Origin: Ailurus styani
Lineage: Eukaryota; Chordata; Mammalia; Carnivora; Ailuridae
DNA length: 64,000 nt
Direction of reading: 5' to 3'
NCBI GenBank assembly: GCA_002007465.1
Contig: LNAC01000163.1
Span: forward strand, 1,660,968-1,724,967
Program-made: the position numbers and the translations under genes
Notes under the pieces: model-generated
Told to the model about the DNA's origin: nothing
The model's database searches: none
Seen by the model: the letters and a program-made list of their open reading frames with translations, nothing else
In this document: piece by piece, positions 23,873 through 36,315 of the stretch
Layout: the number at the start of each line of letters is the position of its first letter
Position numbering within the stretch: position 1 is the stretch's first letter

Positions 23873-24581
23873 ACAGCAAAGAGATTCCCTGAAGTGCCAT
23901 GAATTTGTATTGGCTCTTCTGCAAAGTGTTGAGAAAGTGGCAATCTAGTTGTTCTTTGTATTCGAGTCCAGTCTTTAAACACTGGTGCTGGGAGAGCCCT
24001 CAGGGCAGGATCACTAGAGTCTCATGTGACTAAATAACTTTCCTCTTGATAATGAGAGTGACCTATAGAGTTCTGGATCAGGAGTCTTATTCCGGTCTGA
24101 ATGTTCTCATTCATAGAGGATGACACTCAAAGGAGAGCAGATTTGTTCAGTGCACCGGGCAAAGCAACCACAGGCAGCCTCATCACAACTTTTGGAGATC
24201 TGAGCAGAGGTCTGGCTGTGCCTTTTAGTCATTCAGGGCTCCCAGCTCCAGCATCCCCCCACTCACCCCCCAAATGCCACAGGCATCTTTGCTCCCTAGA
24301 AGGAAGTACCAAATATGTTGGTCTCAAAGTCTGGTAGCTTGGCTGTTCACAAAGCCCAGCACACAGAGGTTCCAGATACGGAGGTTCTATTTTCCCCGAA
24401 GATCCATCCTGGCTTTCTCCTCCTGATGTATATCCTGGATCTTCACCTGTGGTTTTTATCGCTGAGTTCTAGAAATATCTCCATCTACTTATAGACCCAT
24501 GCCCTGCCTTGCCTTTGGCATTTTTCTGTCCAGGTCTGGCCTCTTGTCTCAGGATGATAGTTGAATCCCAGGGCACTGCAA

Positions 24582-24582
<1 letters not shown>

Positions 24583-24612
<30 letters not shown>
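24583..24612 (+). repeat. (ATT)n microsatellite
   Basis: About ten ATT units followed by a short A-run. Confidence 0.95.
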
Positions 24613-24614
<2 letters not shown>

Positions 24615-24869
24615 AAAAAATGGAACCTCAACTATTTCACTTGGCACAATGGGTTCCTAGTTTCCTGGGATGGTCACTGCCCTGCTAGGAAGTCAGTGCC
24701 AACTCTAGACAATTCTCCTTGTAGGACAGCCTCTCTGTCCCCATTTAAAATTGCATATCTGCCACTACAAACTTCTGATTTCCTTTTTCTATGTTATTTT
24801 TCCCCATAGCGCTTATCTTCTAATGAACACTACAGTTTACTTATTTATTTTGTTTAATGCTTGGCTTCT

Positions 24870-25005
24870 CTTACTGGGATGAAAACTCAATGAGGGCAAA
24901 TAAATCTCTGTTTGGTTCACTAATATGTCCTCGACAACTTAATCAGTGCTTACCATATGGTAGATGCCCAACTAAATTATTTGTTGAAGGTTGAATGAAT
25001 ATGAT
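24870..25005 (+). mobile_element. L2 3' end
   Basis: gatgaaaactcaatgagggc through atttgttgaaggttgaatga follows the L2 3' end pattern. Similar L2 ends occur near 21460-21560, 33635-33870 and 34030-34445. Confidence 0.6.
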
Positions 25006-26603
25006 CAGTCTTCCAGTTTATAATTTAATTGTAAATACTGAACATAAAAATGGACTTACTGAATCCAATTAAGTCTCTTTTTAGATAAAGTACATTTAAG
25101 TGACTTTCAAAATTGAGAAGGATTTTCTAGTTCTTAAAAAGGCTGACATTAAACTTGTCTCAGGGTATCAATTCTTACGACCATAAAACACTGTGACCTT
25201 TGAAGCTGCATTTAAAATATTCATGCTCCATTTAGATCACATTTAATTTATGGCAATTAATTAGTGTTACATGAATTAACTGTTTACCATGGTACTTTCT
25301 GTTCTGTCCAGTGCTAACTAATCCTCAGACCTGACCTAAACGGCCTAAGACTTGCTTGGTATTTAATTAAATTTTTATTATAAGTAATAATGGAGTAACT
25401 ATGTGATCCCAAATGGAAAACCCATAATAAAGAGCTTCTGGGTGACAGGCTATTCTAGTTGCTAGTAGACAGTCTAATCTTGACGTATTTGGATGAATTT
25501 TTCCCTTTAACCCAAAAGAAATTAGTTATTCAGGAAGGGAAAGTTAATTTAGTTTTCCTTCCATATGGCAAACAACCTCAAAACCCTCATCAAATTATAA
25601 TGCTTTTTATTCATTGCTTTTCAATATTAAACCAAAAACTTACTATTTAATAATTGATATTTACAAGGCTATGTTTACTCAAGTATATTAGTAAATGTAA
25701 AGGATTTAACTAAACTTCTCTTCATGAATTTTTTGGAAAAATGTGACTTCCTTATTTTGTCTTTGCTGCTGAAAAAGAATGCAAGGGTTTATCTCTTTTG
25801 AGAACATAAATCTATGTGTTGTTGCTGTTCAATTTAGTGCAACTCCAAAAGAGATGGTATAAGAAGGGAAAGGAATGCAGAGGAAAATGATGAGGAGAGG
25901 GAGAAGTCCAAATACATGTTACTAATTTGTCTGCATTTGTTTTTATAAAATGTTGGTGAAACTTGTTAGTTCTGTCAATTCTTTTCCTCCCTTCCCACAT
26001 CAAGGAAACACAGCTTGAGAAATTAAACCATTTAGAAGTGGGCAGAACCTACACCCGGGGGGCTGGGCATCTTTCTTATAACGACCACTTTGGGAAAACC
26101 AGTTTATTGATGGATCTGTGAATCACAGCAATTCCATCCTCTCTGTCAAGGTCAACGCAGCTAGTATTTCTCTACAGGAAGAGATGCCTTCATTTGAATG
26201 TTCTCCCTCTGGCTTCACTATTTTTGCCACTTTCTCACTGAACATTTAATTTATATCTGTGGGGTGGGCTGAGGGGATACTGTTCAAGTCCACACCAGCC
26301 AGACTAGAGAAGCCTGAGAGCCAAGGTACCCCTCTCAGCTCAGCTTTCTACGCTGAAGGTCATGTTAAAGGACTTGGCCAACCTCCTGGATAGTCTCTAC
26401 CTAGCCCCTGTTTTTCCTCCCCTTTGCCCCCTAAAAAAAAATAATGTTTAGCTCTTTTTCTGACTTTAAAATTATACATATTCATGATAAAAATTGGAAA
26501 TTATAGAAGGCAAAAGATAAAAATTATTCAACCACCCTCCCACAACTCAGAAATGACAAACGTTAACTATGAGTGTATGTCCCTTTAGTTTTTCTTCGCT
26601 GGG

Positions 26604-26604
<1 letters not shown>

Positions 26605-26641
<37 letters not shown>
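26605..26641 (+). repeat. (CA)n microsatellite
   Basis: About 18 CA units, uninterrupted, inside an old L1-like block. Confidence 0.97.
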
Positions 26642-26644
<3 letters not shown>

Positions 26645-26924
26645 TCATGTATCCTTATTTTGAAATAATTACAGATTTGTAGTGTCTTGACTTTTTCATA
26701 TAACATTGTATCATGAACATTTCCCCTTTCATTAAAAATTCTTAAATGTAACATTTTCTGAGGTTGCAACTTACGGTGCTAGCATTATTTTTTTAAAAGC
26801 GTATCATTAGATATTTCTAATTTATGTTATGAAAATAACTTTAGTCTATAAAAATTAATCTGTGTCAATGATCATCTCCTTAGGATAAATTATTTGAAGT
26901 GGAATAGGGTTAAAAGGATAGCTG

Positions 26925-27126
26925 GTGTTTTTTTTTCAAAGATTTTACTTATTTACCTGACAGAGAGAGACACAGGAAGAGAGGGAACATAAGCAAGGGG
27001 AGTGGGAGAGGGAGAAGCAGGCTCCCCACCGAGCAGGGAGCCTGATGAGGGACTCGATCCCAGAACCCTGGGATCATGAGCTGAGCTGAAGGCAGACACT
27101 TAATGACTGAGCCACCCAGGCACCCC
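26925..27126 (-). mobile_element. Can-SINE inserted in an old L1-like repeat
   Basis: The target duplication aggatagctg is present at 26915-26924 and 27127-27136. The insertion splits an ancient LINE-derived block. Confidence 0.93.
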
Positions 27127-27859
27127 AGGATAGCTGTTTTTAAGGCTACTGAAATACACCATCAAACTGCTACGCAGAAAGTGTCTATGGATCCAGTCCC
27201 GCCAGAAATGTATTCGAATCCTGAGCTTCTCCTTAGTCTTGACAGCATAAAGCATTATTTTGTTTAAAAATATTTTGCTAATTCCCTGGTCATTTTGCAG
27301 TGAGAAGCTGATCATATTTGTTGAGAAATACTATTTGTAATGGACTCTAGAATAATTACATAAACTGCAAGAGAAAGTCATGCAATTTCAACTTAATTAG
27401 AATAGTTAGCTAAAACCGTTGTCATTTTCTGATGATTTTTGGTGGCTCTTAGGCTTGACAAAAAGACTGTTAAGCTCTTTACAGTAACATTTCTAATACA
27501 TTTGATTACTGCCTTACTTTAATTTTTTCAAAGGAAGCCTCTTCTTTAAAGGATCTTTAAGTAGTATGTTTTTTCCTCTTATAAAAAACATTCATCCAGA
27601 TACTCAAAGTAAGTTGCCCTTCTTAAGATACATAGACCCCTCCCCCCCACCTCCAGCTCTCCTTTATGAAGTCAGGGCAGACTTCTCTAACTTCGTCTTA
27701 GAAATTGCCTAACATATGTACTTTAATTTCCTAGAACCAAGCTGAAGAGTGGTAATAAAGTTAATTAAACAGGAGGCAAATGAATATTGAAGAACCAGCA
27801 TTTATGGAAGCAATTGTAGACAAATCTCTGATTTAATCAAGTTAATCATTGTTCTTTAC

Positions 27860-28330
27860 TTATCAAAAAAATTACTGAAAACCTACTGTGTGCCAGGCAT
27901 TGTGCAATATGCTGTTGATAAAAAGGGAAAAGATATAGTCCCTGTTCTCCAAAGGATCACAAAGTAATCGGAGTAACTGACTGACATAATTGCAGGGATA
28001 TGGTAAGTGCCTATAAAAGACACAGGCTCACTGGGGGCCTGGGAGAGGAGCTAGCTGTCTGTCTGTGTTGGTAAAGACATACTGTGTAAGCAGCGTTCTG
28101 GAGGATGAGTAGGATCATCAGCTTTAAGGATGAGAGAAGGCAATGGGGTACCCCAGGCAGAAGGAGCAGCACATGAACAGGATCCAGGGATAGGCACTGC
28201 ACTGTTCAAAACACCAGGAATGTTCTGGAAGAATTTTAGCAGGGAAATGACTTGATCATAGCTTGGCTCCAGAAAGATCTGCAAAATGGTCAATGGAAGA
28301 CATTTTTGTGCTCCTGGGGTGCCTGGAGCC
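27860..28330 (-). mobile_element. L2 LINE 3' fragment
   Basis: Starts with tactgtgtgccaggcattgtg and continues with the antisense L2 coding end (attttagcagggaaatgact). Confidence 0.6.
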
Positions 28331-28371
28331 ATGTTGCAAGATAAGATATTTCACTGGCCTACACCTGGGGC

Positions 28372-28545
28372 TCCCCAACTTCAGAGTGCTTCGGAATCAT
28401 CTGGATGACCGGTCATGAAACACAGATCCTCAGGCTCCATTCCTAGACTTTCTGATTTGGTGGGTATGGGACAAGGCCTAAGAATGTACATTTCTAATAT
28501 GTTCTCAGGTAGCTTAAGGTGACTTCTAGGATCTTGATTTAAGCA
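28372..28545. mobile_element. MER5A-like hAT DNA transposon
   Basis: Contains cggaatcatctggatgacc, cacagatcctcaggctccat and a following aatgtacatttctaatatg in MER5A order. Confidence 0.65.
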
Positions 28546-28622
28546 ACTGTGCAGATCCTGGTGCCATAAAACAAAACAGGGAGAGCATGAAGCAAGTGCT
28601 TCCATACTCAGCAACCTCCATT

Positions 28623-28626
28623 TGAC

Positions 28627-28683
<57 letters not shown>

Positions 28684-28836
28684 ACAAGTAGGCAGAGAGG
28701 CAGGCAGAGAGAGAGAGAGGAGGAAGCAGGCTCCCTGCTGAGCAGAGAGCCCGATGTAGGCCTCCATCCCAGGACCCTGAGATCATGACCTGAGCTGAAA
28801 GCAGAGGCTTTAACCCACTGAGCCACCCAGCCACCC
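28623..28836 (-). mobile_element. Can-SINE lacking its A-rich tail
   Basis: The element begins at tgacagag with no aataaat/poly-A end, yet acctccatt flanks it on both sides (28614-28622, 28837-28845). It carries an expanded AG run at about 28632-28680. Confidence 0.9.
28632..28680 (+). repeat. (AG)n microsatellite within a SINE
   Basis: About 24 AG units in the normally short AG-rich part of a Can-SINE. Confidence 0.95.
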
Positions 28837-29643
28837 ACCTCCATTCCTTCTTGATGCTGTTCCTCTGTTTCTCCAAGATTTGCATGTTACCTGCTGTCTC
28901 CCCACCCCTCCTTGTGAGCAGCATCTCTGTTAGCTTATGATAGACTTCAATGGACAATGTCATTGATTATGAAAATGGGAGTTTGATACTCCTCTTGGAT
29001 GAGATATTTCTACTTTAATCATCCTCCTGAAACCACACCTCAGCTCAATGCACTGACTCCAGTAGGAATTTCAGGTAATACCACGGGCAATCTGGAGGAT
29101 TTGTTCCTGGATAGTGGCGGCGGGGCGGGGGCGGGGGGTTGATAGCCCTCAGTGAACCAAATCTTGCCCAGAGACAGGTCTATACACATAATAGATGCCA
29201 GTTACAATTTCTATTCTTTGGACTCTGCCCCAGACTGTTTCCTTATCTTTGCCAAGAAAGAAAAACAGTGACTTTTAAAGATATCTTCAGCTAACTGTAA
29301 TCTAATAACCTCTGCTTTAAATAACTTGCTCTAATTATATGATCAGACAGTGATCATAAAATCTTCTCTGAATCAAATTACACAAATGTGTGTAGAGACA
29401 TATACACTCTTCACACTGCTTGGGAAAAGTGACTTTACCCCATTTTATAGCAGAATCTTCATCTGTACAATTAGGATTATAAATCACCTTACAGGGTGTT
29501 GGGTGGATTAAATGAAATAATGCTCATAAAGTGTCTAGTCCACCGTCCTGTATAATAAAGATTCTCTTCTCTCCTCTATTTTCTCCTTGAGGATTTGTTA
29601 CCTAGCCACTCTAGTGGGAAGTGACCAAACTCTGGACATCTTT

Positions 29644-29666
29644 TAGATGGACTGATTGATTGATTT

Positions 29667-29718
<52 letters not shown>

Positions 29719-29865
29719 ACAAGCAGGGGGTGAGGCAGAGGGAGAGGGAGAAGCAGGCTCCCTGCAGAGCACAGGAAGCCCGATATGGGACTCAATCCCA
29801 GGATTCCAGGATCCTGACCTGAGCTCAAAGCAGTGGCTTAACCAACTGAGCCACCCAAGTGCCCT
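29644..29865 (-). mobile_element. Can-SINE with degenerate tail
   Basis: Flanks aaactctggacatcttt (29627-29643) and aaactttggacatcttt (29866-29882) differ by one base. The tail is reduced to a GATTGATTGATT run and there is an expanded AG run at about 29672-29716. Confidence 0.93.
29672..29716 (+). repeat. (AG)n microsatellite within a SINE
   Basis: About 22 AG units in the AG-rich part of a Can-SINE. Confidence 0.95.
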
Positions 29866-30026
29866 AAACTTTGGACATCTTTGAAAGGCACCACTGTTTG
29901 GAATGAGTGAACTCACAGACAGTGGTGACATCATATTGACCAGGGATTACCCAGTGAGCTCAAGCTCACTGCAGACTTCCATAGGTCATTCTGCAGATCC
30001 CATCAGTAGATGCTGAAGACTATTTT

Positions 30027-30217
30027 TTTATTGAAGATTTTATTTATTTATTTATTTGAGAGAGAGAGCGTGCATGCACAAGCAGGGGAGTAGCATAGAG
30101 GGAGAGGGAGAAGAAGACTCCTCGCCAAGCAGGGAGCTGGACATGGGGTGGGGGCTGGATCCCAGGACCCCCAGATCATGACCTGAGCTCAACTGACTGA
30201 GCCACACAGGCAGCCCT
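30027..30217 (-). mobile_element. Can-SINE, older type
   Basis: Flanked by aagactatttt at 30016-30026 and 30219-30229. Several substitutions have occurred in the end ccacacaggcagccc. Confidence 0.92.
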
Positions 30218-31054
30218 AAAGACTATTTTAATGTTAAGAGTTGCTTCTTTTAGGGTTCCCACTCTACCACTTCCCTCATTCCCACTCCAGTCACAGAAGT
30301 TCTTGCATATTTGATTTCACTGTAGTCATTTGCTTATGACTTGAGGTACTCCAACCCTTTTCTACGACAGGAAAAAAACAGGATTAAGGATAACCAAAAG
30401 AGTTGAGAGGATGTTGTATTCTGGCCTTCACTTTCCCAGCTGTCGGTTCTGTAGGTTTTAGATGGTATCACAGCTTGTTTTAATACCAGCTATGTTCACA
30501 CTTTGGGAGCTTTATCCTGGCTCCCATGAACATCTGGTCAGTGGATATTTGTAAGATCTCATTTGAACACTGTAACAGTTGTTGAGTATTTACTGTGTAG
30601 GAACTCCGCAAAATCTATTTCCTACCTATTCCCATATACATATTCCTATAATCATTATCCACATCACCTCAGATGTCCTTATAAAAATCCTAGGAGGAGA
30701 GATATAGAACATGCTTTAATTATTTCTTATCATGAACACTAATAAAACTATTTGTTTTCCAACCTTGGAAAGGCACTGTTCTCCAGAATCTGATGGGTTA
30801 GATTTTCCATACTTTGTGTAGAGTTCCCTGCATAAGAAAATTCTACTGGATGGGAAATCTTTGTAAGGAAATTTGACTCTTTCTAAATTCATTTTATTGG
30901 TGTCCCCGGCTGTGTCCCAAACCCTCACCAGACTCAGTTAAAGGGTATATGATAATATCTGGTCAATATTAAAATATATGTCTAGAGGGAACCTCAGATA
31001 AATATTGTGTAGGGAAAAAAATCCAAGTTGAAATCATTTATAAGACAACTGAAT

Positions 31055-31294
31055 GGGGTACCTGGGTGGCTCAGTGGGTTAAAGCCTCTGCCTTCAGCTC
31101 AGGTTATGATCTCAGGGTCCTGGGATCAAGCCCCGAATCAGGCTCCCTGCTCACCAGGGAGCCTGCTTCCTCCTCTCTCTCTGTCTGCCTCGCAGCCTAC
31201 TTGTGATCTCTCTCTCTCTGTCAAATAAATAAAATCTTAAAAAAAAATAAAGCACCTGGAGATAGATGCTTGTATATTAAAAAAATAAAAAGAA
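31055..31294 (+). mobile_element. Can-SINE with probable 3' transduction
   Basis: The SINE body ends in an A-run near 31250, followed by about 27 bp of unrelated sequence and a second A-rich run to 31294. The exact 13-bp target duplication aagacaactgaat brackets the whole (31042-31054, 31295-31307). It is antisense to PLPPR1 and about 225 bp beyond the exon 3 donor. Confidence 0.93.
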
Positions 31295-31519
31295 AAGACA
31301 ACTGAATAAGTCCTGCTTCACTTCAAGGATGAGAAATTGGACTTGGCACTATGATGAGGCTCAAGGTCTGCACTTCCCGGAAAATCCCTGAAGAAACCTT
31401 TGCTTTTAAAGTTGATGCTTCCATAGCTTAGTTTATTCTATCAAGTGTGTTCATCTGTAGTAAGCTCAGTAGATTGTAGCTATAAGCGAGGGCTCGTTTC
31501 GGCTTGCTCTTCTACTCAC

Positions 31520-31652
31520 CTATGAATCTTATGATCCTTCGGAGTAAGGGGTTCAGGTAACAGCATTCTCCAGTCAGAATGGTTTTCTCCTGGGCAATCA
31601 GAGATTCTCTGGTTGACTTTATGAAATACATGGATATCTCACCAATAAAAAT
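31520..31652 (-). CDS. PLPPR1: PLPPR1 coding exon 3 (residues ~85-129)
   Basis: This exon is 133 bp: 44 codons plus one base of a split glycine codon (G|GG). It begins IFIGEISMYFIKSTRES and ends NPLLRRIIRFI. It completes membrane segment 2, gives the cytoplasmic loop (KSTRESLIAQEKTILTGECCYLNPLLRR) and starts membrane segment 3. The acceptor is preceded by a pyrimidine-rich stretch (acattcctcttccag) and the donor is gtgagtag. Its first codon follows exon 2 in phase 0, and its last base joins the GG that opens the exon at 16011, so the junction is fixed by frame. The exon is too short to stand out as an open frame; I found it by searching for the expected PLPPR1 continuation. The two flanking introns are about 13.7 kb (upstream) and 15.5 kb (downstream). 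Confidence 0.95.
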
Positions 31653-34136
31653 CTGGAAGAGGAATGTTTAAGAAATGTCAAGTTGGAGAGAACGGTCTGA
31701 TAAAAGAGACCAGTGACTTTAAAAAACCAAGAGTAAAACCCAAACTTTTGAGGCTCCAGATCCTTTAAAAACATGTCATGCTGTAGGGATAGAGGTTTAA
31801 ATAGTAGTTTGTATTTAATTCTTCAAAGGAATTAGAGATGGCAATAACTGATCATTTTGGCGAGGTTTTAGGCAATCCTGTCAACTTCTACATTCATAAA
31901 AACATAAGTTGCAATAACAAATTGTAATAGAATCTATGATAAGGCTCACTCGTGCTGGGACTAAATTCTTTTAACTGAATGCATGAGCTGCAACACTGAG
32001 GAATGACTGGGACAGTCACATGCCCAACAAGACATTGTAAGTACACATCACGATGGATTATTACATCATTATGTGGCAATGTATTATTTACCCGATAAAT
32101 CTTTACTTGAACTTGTTGGTCTGAGCTATACTTCTCACACTGTGAACTGGCCGACTGTCCCTTCTTTATAATTGGCACCTCTCTCGTTATCTTGAACTGA
32201 TATGTATATATTACCATATAAATCGTAATGCCTTTGTGTAGACTGTAAGCTCCCTGAAGACAGGGACGATGCCTTCTGTTTCTTGATTATGCTTCTAGCA
32301 CTCAGGGCGGCATATTTCTATTTCAAATAAGGAACTGGTGGGAGGTAAGTTGTCACCAACTCTGCCACAGGTGAAGACTGAGAACCACCAGCAAAGAATA
32401 GATACTAATTACCGTCATCTATTGGTAACTAGGTGTCAGGCGCTTCCTCATAGTATTTTTCATGCTCAGCGGGTCCCTAGTGTTGGTAGTATTACCCTTG
32501 TTTTACTGGCGAGGAGAGGTTAGGACCTGCCAGAGCATACGGCTGGCATGTGGAGTCACTGGGACTGGTCTCCAGGACAACTGAATTCCAAAGTTCACAC
32601 GTTCCATCACATCAAATGCCATTTGTATTTTTCTCATCCCAACTTCAACATTTCCCCGGAAGAATGTGACCTTATAGATGTTCTTCTTTGCTAGGCACAC
32701 ACCTACGGTGTTAGATAAACTTCATCACTGTGTAAGAGTTCCCCCTTTCCTCACATTCCTCCTGTCATTACAGAGTATCTGTTTAGACGGAGAAAGACGA
32801 CAACATCATGAATGGTACATGGGTGTGGAAATTAAGCCATAGAATTGTAAAACTGGTGTCGTTTACAGATATTTTCTGCTTTATGAGCAAGGAAGCCGAA
32901 CGTCTCGGGGACCTGGTCACACGTAGTCAGACAACAGCAGAGGCAGCCTTGGCATGTGGCCATTACTCCTCATGCCGTGTGCCTGTGTTATCCTGCTTGC
33001 ACAAAGGTAACATCTGTAGCTCACATGGATTAAATAACCCGTCCAGGGTCAGAGCTCGTAAGTCACAAACCCAAGCTCTGAAGCCAAGAAGACCTGGTTC
33101 CAGAGCCTTCATGTTCACAACTTACACTTGTACTTGGTAGTGACTCAGTAAAAATAGTCGTTGAATTTGTGTTTAATATTGAGAACATAGAAGACAAAAC
33201 AAGTTAAGTGTAATGTGTCTTACATACTGAAAAACTCAGATGCTATTAAAGTACAGGAGAGAACGGTATCGTGGAAATAGAACTGGAGGCCAGTCACAAT
33301 GGGACAGGGTGTTGGTGGGAGGAGACAGGACTTGGGGTCTGATGGGCGCACAATAGCACGTATCACTTTGGCAGGTGCTAAGTATGGCTCAGACTCAGCA
33401 CTCTTTTGTGCCTAATGTCCCTTGGAATTAACAATGAATGGATGCTCTGCCACGGACAAATATTTGAATAGCTTTAAGAACTCAGCCTGCCCTCTTTTCT
33501 AGTAACACCTATCTCTGCTAAAATGAGGTGCCGAGGGGTTTTGTTTGTCCTGACTGCACATGGTGGAACTGCACTGCCATTCTTTATCGTAGTGAACAGA
33601 TGGGAATAAATTCATGCATGCTTCGATGTGTGAAATAGTATTTCCTTGAGGGAGCTTTCTCTGGTTCCACAGACTAGCTCAGACATTCTCGTTATACACG
33701 GATTTCTTACCTTGTGTTTCTCTTTTCTATTTCTTATCAGAAAGGGTTACATATTATTATTGTTGTTCTTTGTCATGGGATGTCCTGTCTGTCTTATTCT
33801 TGGTTATACTCCCCCAGGGCTTAGCCAAGTGTAAGGTACAAAGTAGTTATTCAATGCTGAATGAATTAAGTATATCAGATTAATGAAGGTCTTTTGGAAT
33901 ACAGGTTTAATGAGATAGATTATAAAGAACACAAAACGATATCCATCATGTATCCTTCCAGACCCAGTGAAAATGTCACCACCCTTCCCAAAGCCTTTAC
34001 CAGTCCCCTCAGGAAAAGAGGGACCCCGTCTTGTCATTGCCCCCACAACACATTATAAAGATCTCTATCCTGACATCTACCTCATTAACTGTAATTATTG
34101 TTTGTATGTCCCTCTTCATTTGGTTATGTTGTCCTT

Positions 34137-34339
34137 TTTTTAATTTTTTTTGAAGATTTCATTTATTTATTTGACAGAGAGAGAGATCACAAGGAGGCAG
34201 AGAGGCAGGCAGAGACAGAGAGGGGGAAGCAGGCTCCCTGCTGAGCAGAGAGCCCGATGCGGGCCTCGATCCCAGCACCTTGAGATCATGACCTGAGCCA
34301 AAGGCAGAGGCTTAACCCACTGAGCCACCCAGGCGCCCT
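34137..34339 (-). mobile_element. Can-SINE inserted in an L2 remnant
   Basis: The flanks ggttatgttgtcctt (34122-34136) and ggctatgttgtcctt (34340-34354) differ by one base. Confidence 0.94.
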
Positions 34340-36106
34340 GGCTATGTTGTCCTTATAGGAAGAACTTCTGCATTCCGTGTATGGTGCTTAGAACAGGGAC
34401 TGGTCTGTAGTGGGCTCAATCAATATTTGTTGAATGAATAAAAGGCTGAATCTTTAGAGGACCTTAATTTCTCTGAAGATGAACAATGTGAGAAATTGAC
34501 AAATATGGACCAGAAAGCACACAATTCTTGGCGCATTGCTTAAGATTAAATAAAAACCAAGGGCTAAGTAATCCAAAGTGAATTATCTCTTCAAACTAAA
34601 TTCACTCATACACTCATTTTGCATTCAACAGTTCTGGAGAGTGAGCACCCGCTCTGCCAGGAATTGTTTCAGCACTGGAGGCAGAGTCGTGAACAGATGT
34701 CTAGTGTGTACGAGTGTGTAGGGAGGGCACAGAAAACTAATAAATACATCATGTAATGTCATGAAATGACATATGATTACAAAGTAAATCAGGGAAATGG
34801 GATGGAGGGTGATAACCATATAAGGATAAATGTGAAAAGAAATGAGCATTGCTTGCCTTAGCCATTTCAGAAGCCCAAAACATTCTTACTCCATAGGGAA
34901 GAGATGTGCGCATTCTAGACATTCTCCATTTAGTGAAGCTTTCCACAACTCACGCATGAGGGCAAAGAAAGCAAGAAAATGTATGATGGAATCCATACAC
35001 ACCCTATTCTTGTTAAAGATGCACATGTGCATACATACACACCCACATAAAAATCTCAACAAAATCACCCCAAGTCATACCAAACCAAACAGAACTTGTC
35101 ATGCAAAAGGGCATGGGGCTCATATAAAATGTCCACGAGTCAATCCTAAGACCCTCATGTCAAAGAATTGTTCCTATTGGCCAACAATATTAAAATTCCA
35201 ATTAAGTATAAAGCATAAAAGAAAAAAAACAGAACAAGGACATATACTATACTATATGCTATACTGGGAATATATTAAGTGATAATAAATGTTTACATAA
35301 GGAAGAAAGGAAGGAAAGGAAGAAAGAGAGGGAGGAAGGGGGTCATTTTATAACTAAAAGGTAGGAAAATATTCCTGCTTTTCAGTTAAGACTATGATGG
35401 ACATAAAGGTTGCTGAAGAAACAACCCAGCACTCAGACTCCAGTGAGTGGGCTTCATGCATTTTTCTGTATTTTACTGACCATACCTAGGGCATTATTTG
35501 TCTATCTGCGGGGTCCCATAGTCTCATTTAGGGCCAGATTATGCTTGGAGAGAGAGAATTCTGCTTGATAAAGGAAAGTGTCTCTCTTCATTCCTGCTAG
35601 GCCTTCAGTCCACATTGAATGCCATTTTGTACAAGGCGGCAGGTTTACGACTCTGGTTTTGGCAATGGCTGGGTTCCTCCATCTGTGCGTCTCTGCCACA
35701 CATTCTCCGCCTCTATCTATCCCTCTGTTCAGAGACCAACTGGGACATGTGGGACTCTCCAGGTGTTTGGCCCTGGCTGCCTTATTATGGCCTTTCTGAT
35801 GGTTGGCTAACAAATACCGTATCACTCATGGCAAATGAGAATACCCTCTGGTGGGAAATGACCAAGGCCAAGCTCTAGATCTGGCAGTGAATGAACTGCA
35901 AATAAATTCCATTGGTGAATTTCTTATCCCCGAGCTATGCTGGCTACATCCCCGTGTGACATAAGACATTTAGATAATAGTAAATATACTTTAAGTAATG
36001 AGGATAACTGTTCTATCTTGATAAAGTTGTATTTCAGATATATAAACCCAAATGGCAAGTAAGTAAATAATCCTGGAATGTGGCACATCAGTTCAGTGTG
36101 TTTTCT

Positions 36107-36315
36107 TTTATTTTTTTAACATTTTATTTATTTATTTATTTGAGAGAAAGCAAGAGCTCGAGAATGAGACAGAGCATGAGCAGAGGGGAGGAGCACAGGG
36201 AGAAGCAGGCTTCCTGCTGAGCAGGGAGCCTGATGTGGGCCTTGATCCCAGGACCCTGGGATCACACCCTGAACTGAAGGCAGGTGCTAAACCAACCGAG
36301 CCACCCAGGCGCCTC
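36107..36315 (-). mobile_element. Can-SINE, older type
   Basis: The TTTATTTATTTATTT tract followed by gagagaaagcaagagc and the end ccacccaggcgcc mark the element. No clean target duplication is visible. Confidence 0.9.

Larger units (their letters stand above)
26450..27310. mobile_element. Ancient L1M-like block, split by a SINE
   Basis: Phrases such as tcatgaacatttccc and ccttaggataaatt are typical of an old L1-type 3' region. It resumes after the SINE with gctactgaaatacaccatc. The subfamily is not certain. Confidence 0.5.
16012..31519 (-). other. PLPPR1 intron between coding exons 3 and 4
   Basis: A 15.5-kb intron. Recognisable content is an LTR (about 16713-17186), SINEs at 17926-18212, 21101-21324, about 22795-23021, 26925-27126, 28623-28836, 29644-29865, 30027-30217 and 31055-31294, an L1M 3' piece near 23395-23480, MER20 (23665-23872), L2 near 24870-25005 and 27860-28330, an L1M-like block (26450-27310), and MER5A (28372-28545). 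Roughly 18230-21060 and 25010-26440 contain no element I can name and no convincing gene. Confidence 0.7.

Noticed and set aside
28682..28963. Repeated open frames with GWLSGLKPLPSAQVMISG-like peptides (also at 18034, 21148, 31028, 37981, 44006, 59552)
   Set aside because: The same peptide recurs because each is a translation of a Can-SINE. They are not a protein family.
34842..35282. Plus-strand open frame of 146 codons
   Set aside because: No recognisable domain, the first part overlaps an L2-like remnant, and the composition is ordinary A/T-rich DNA.
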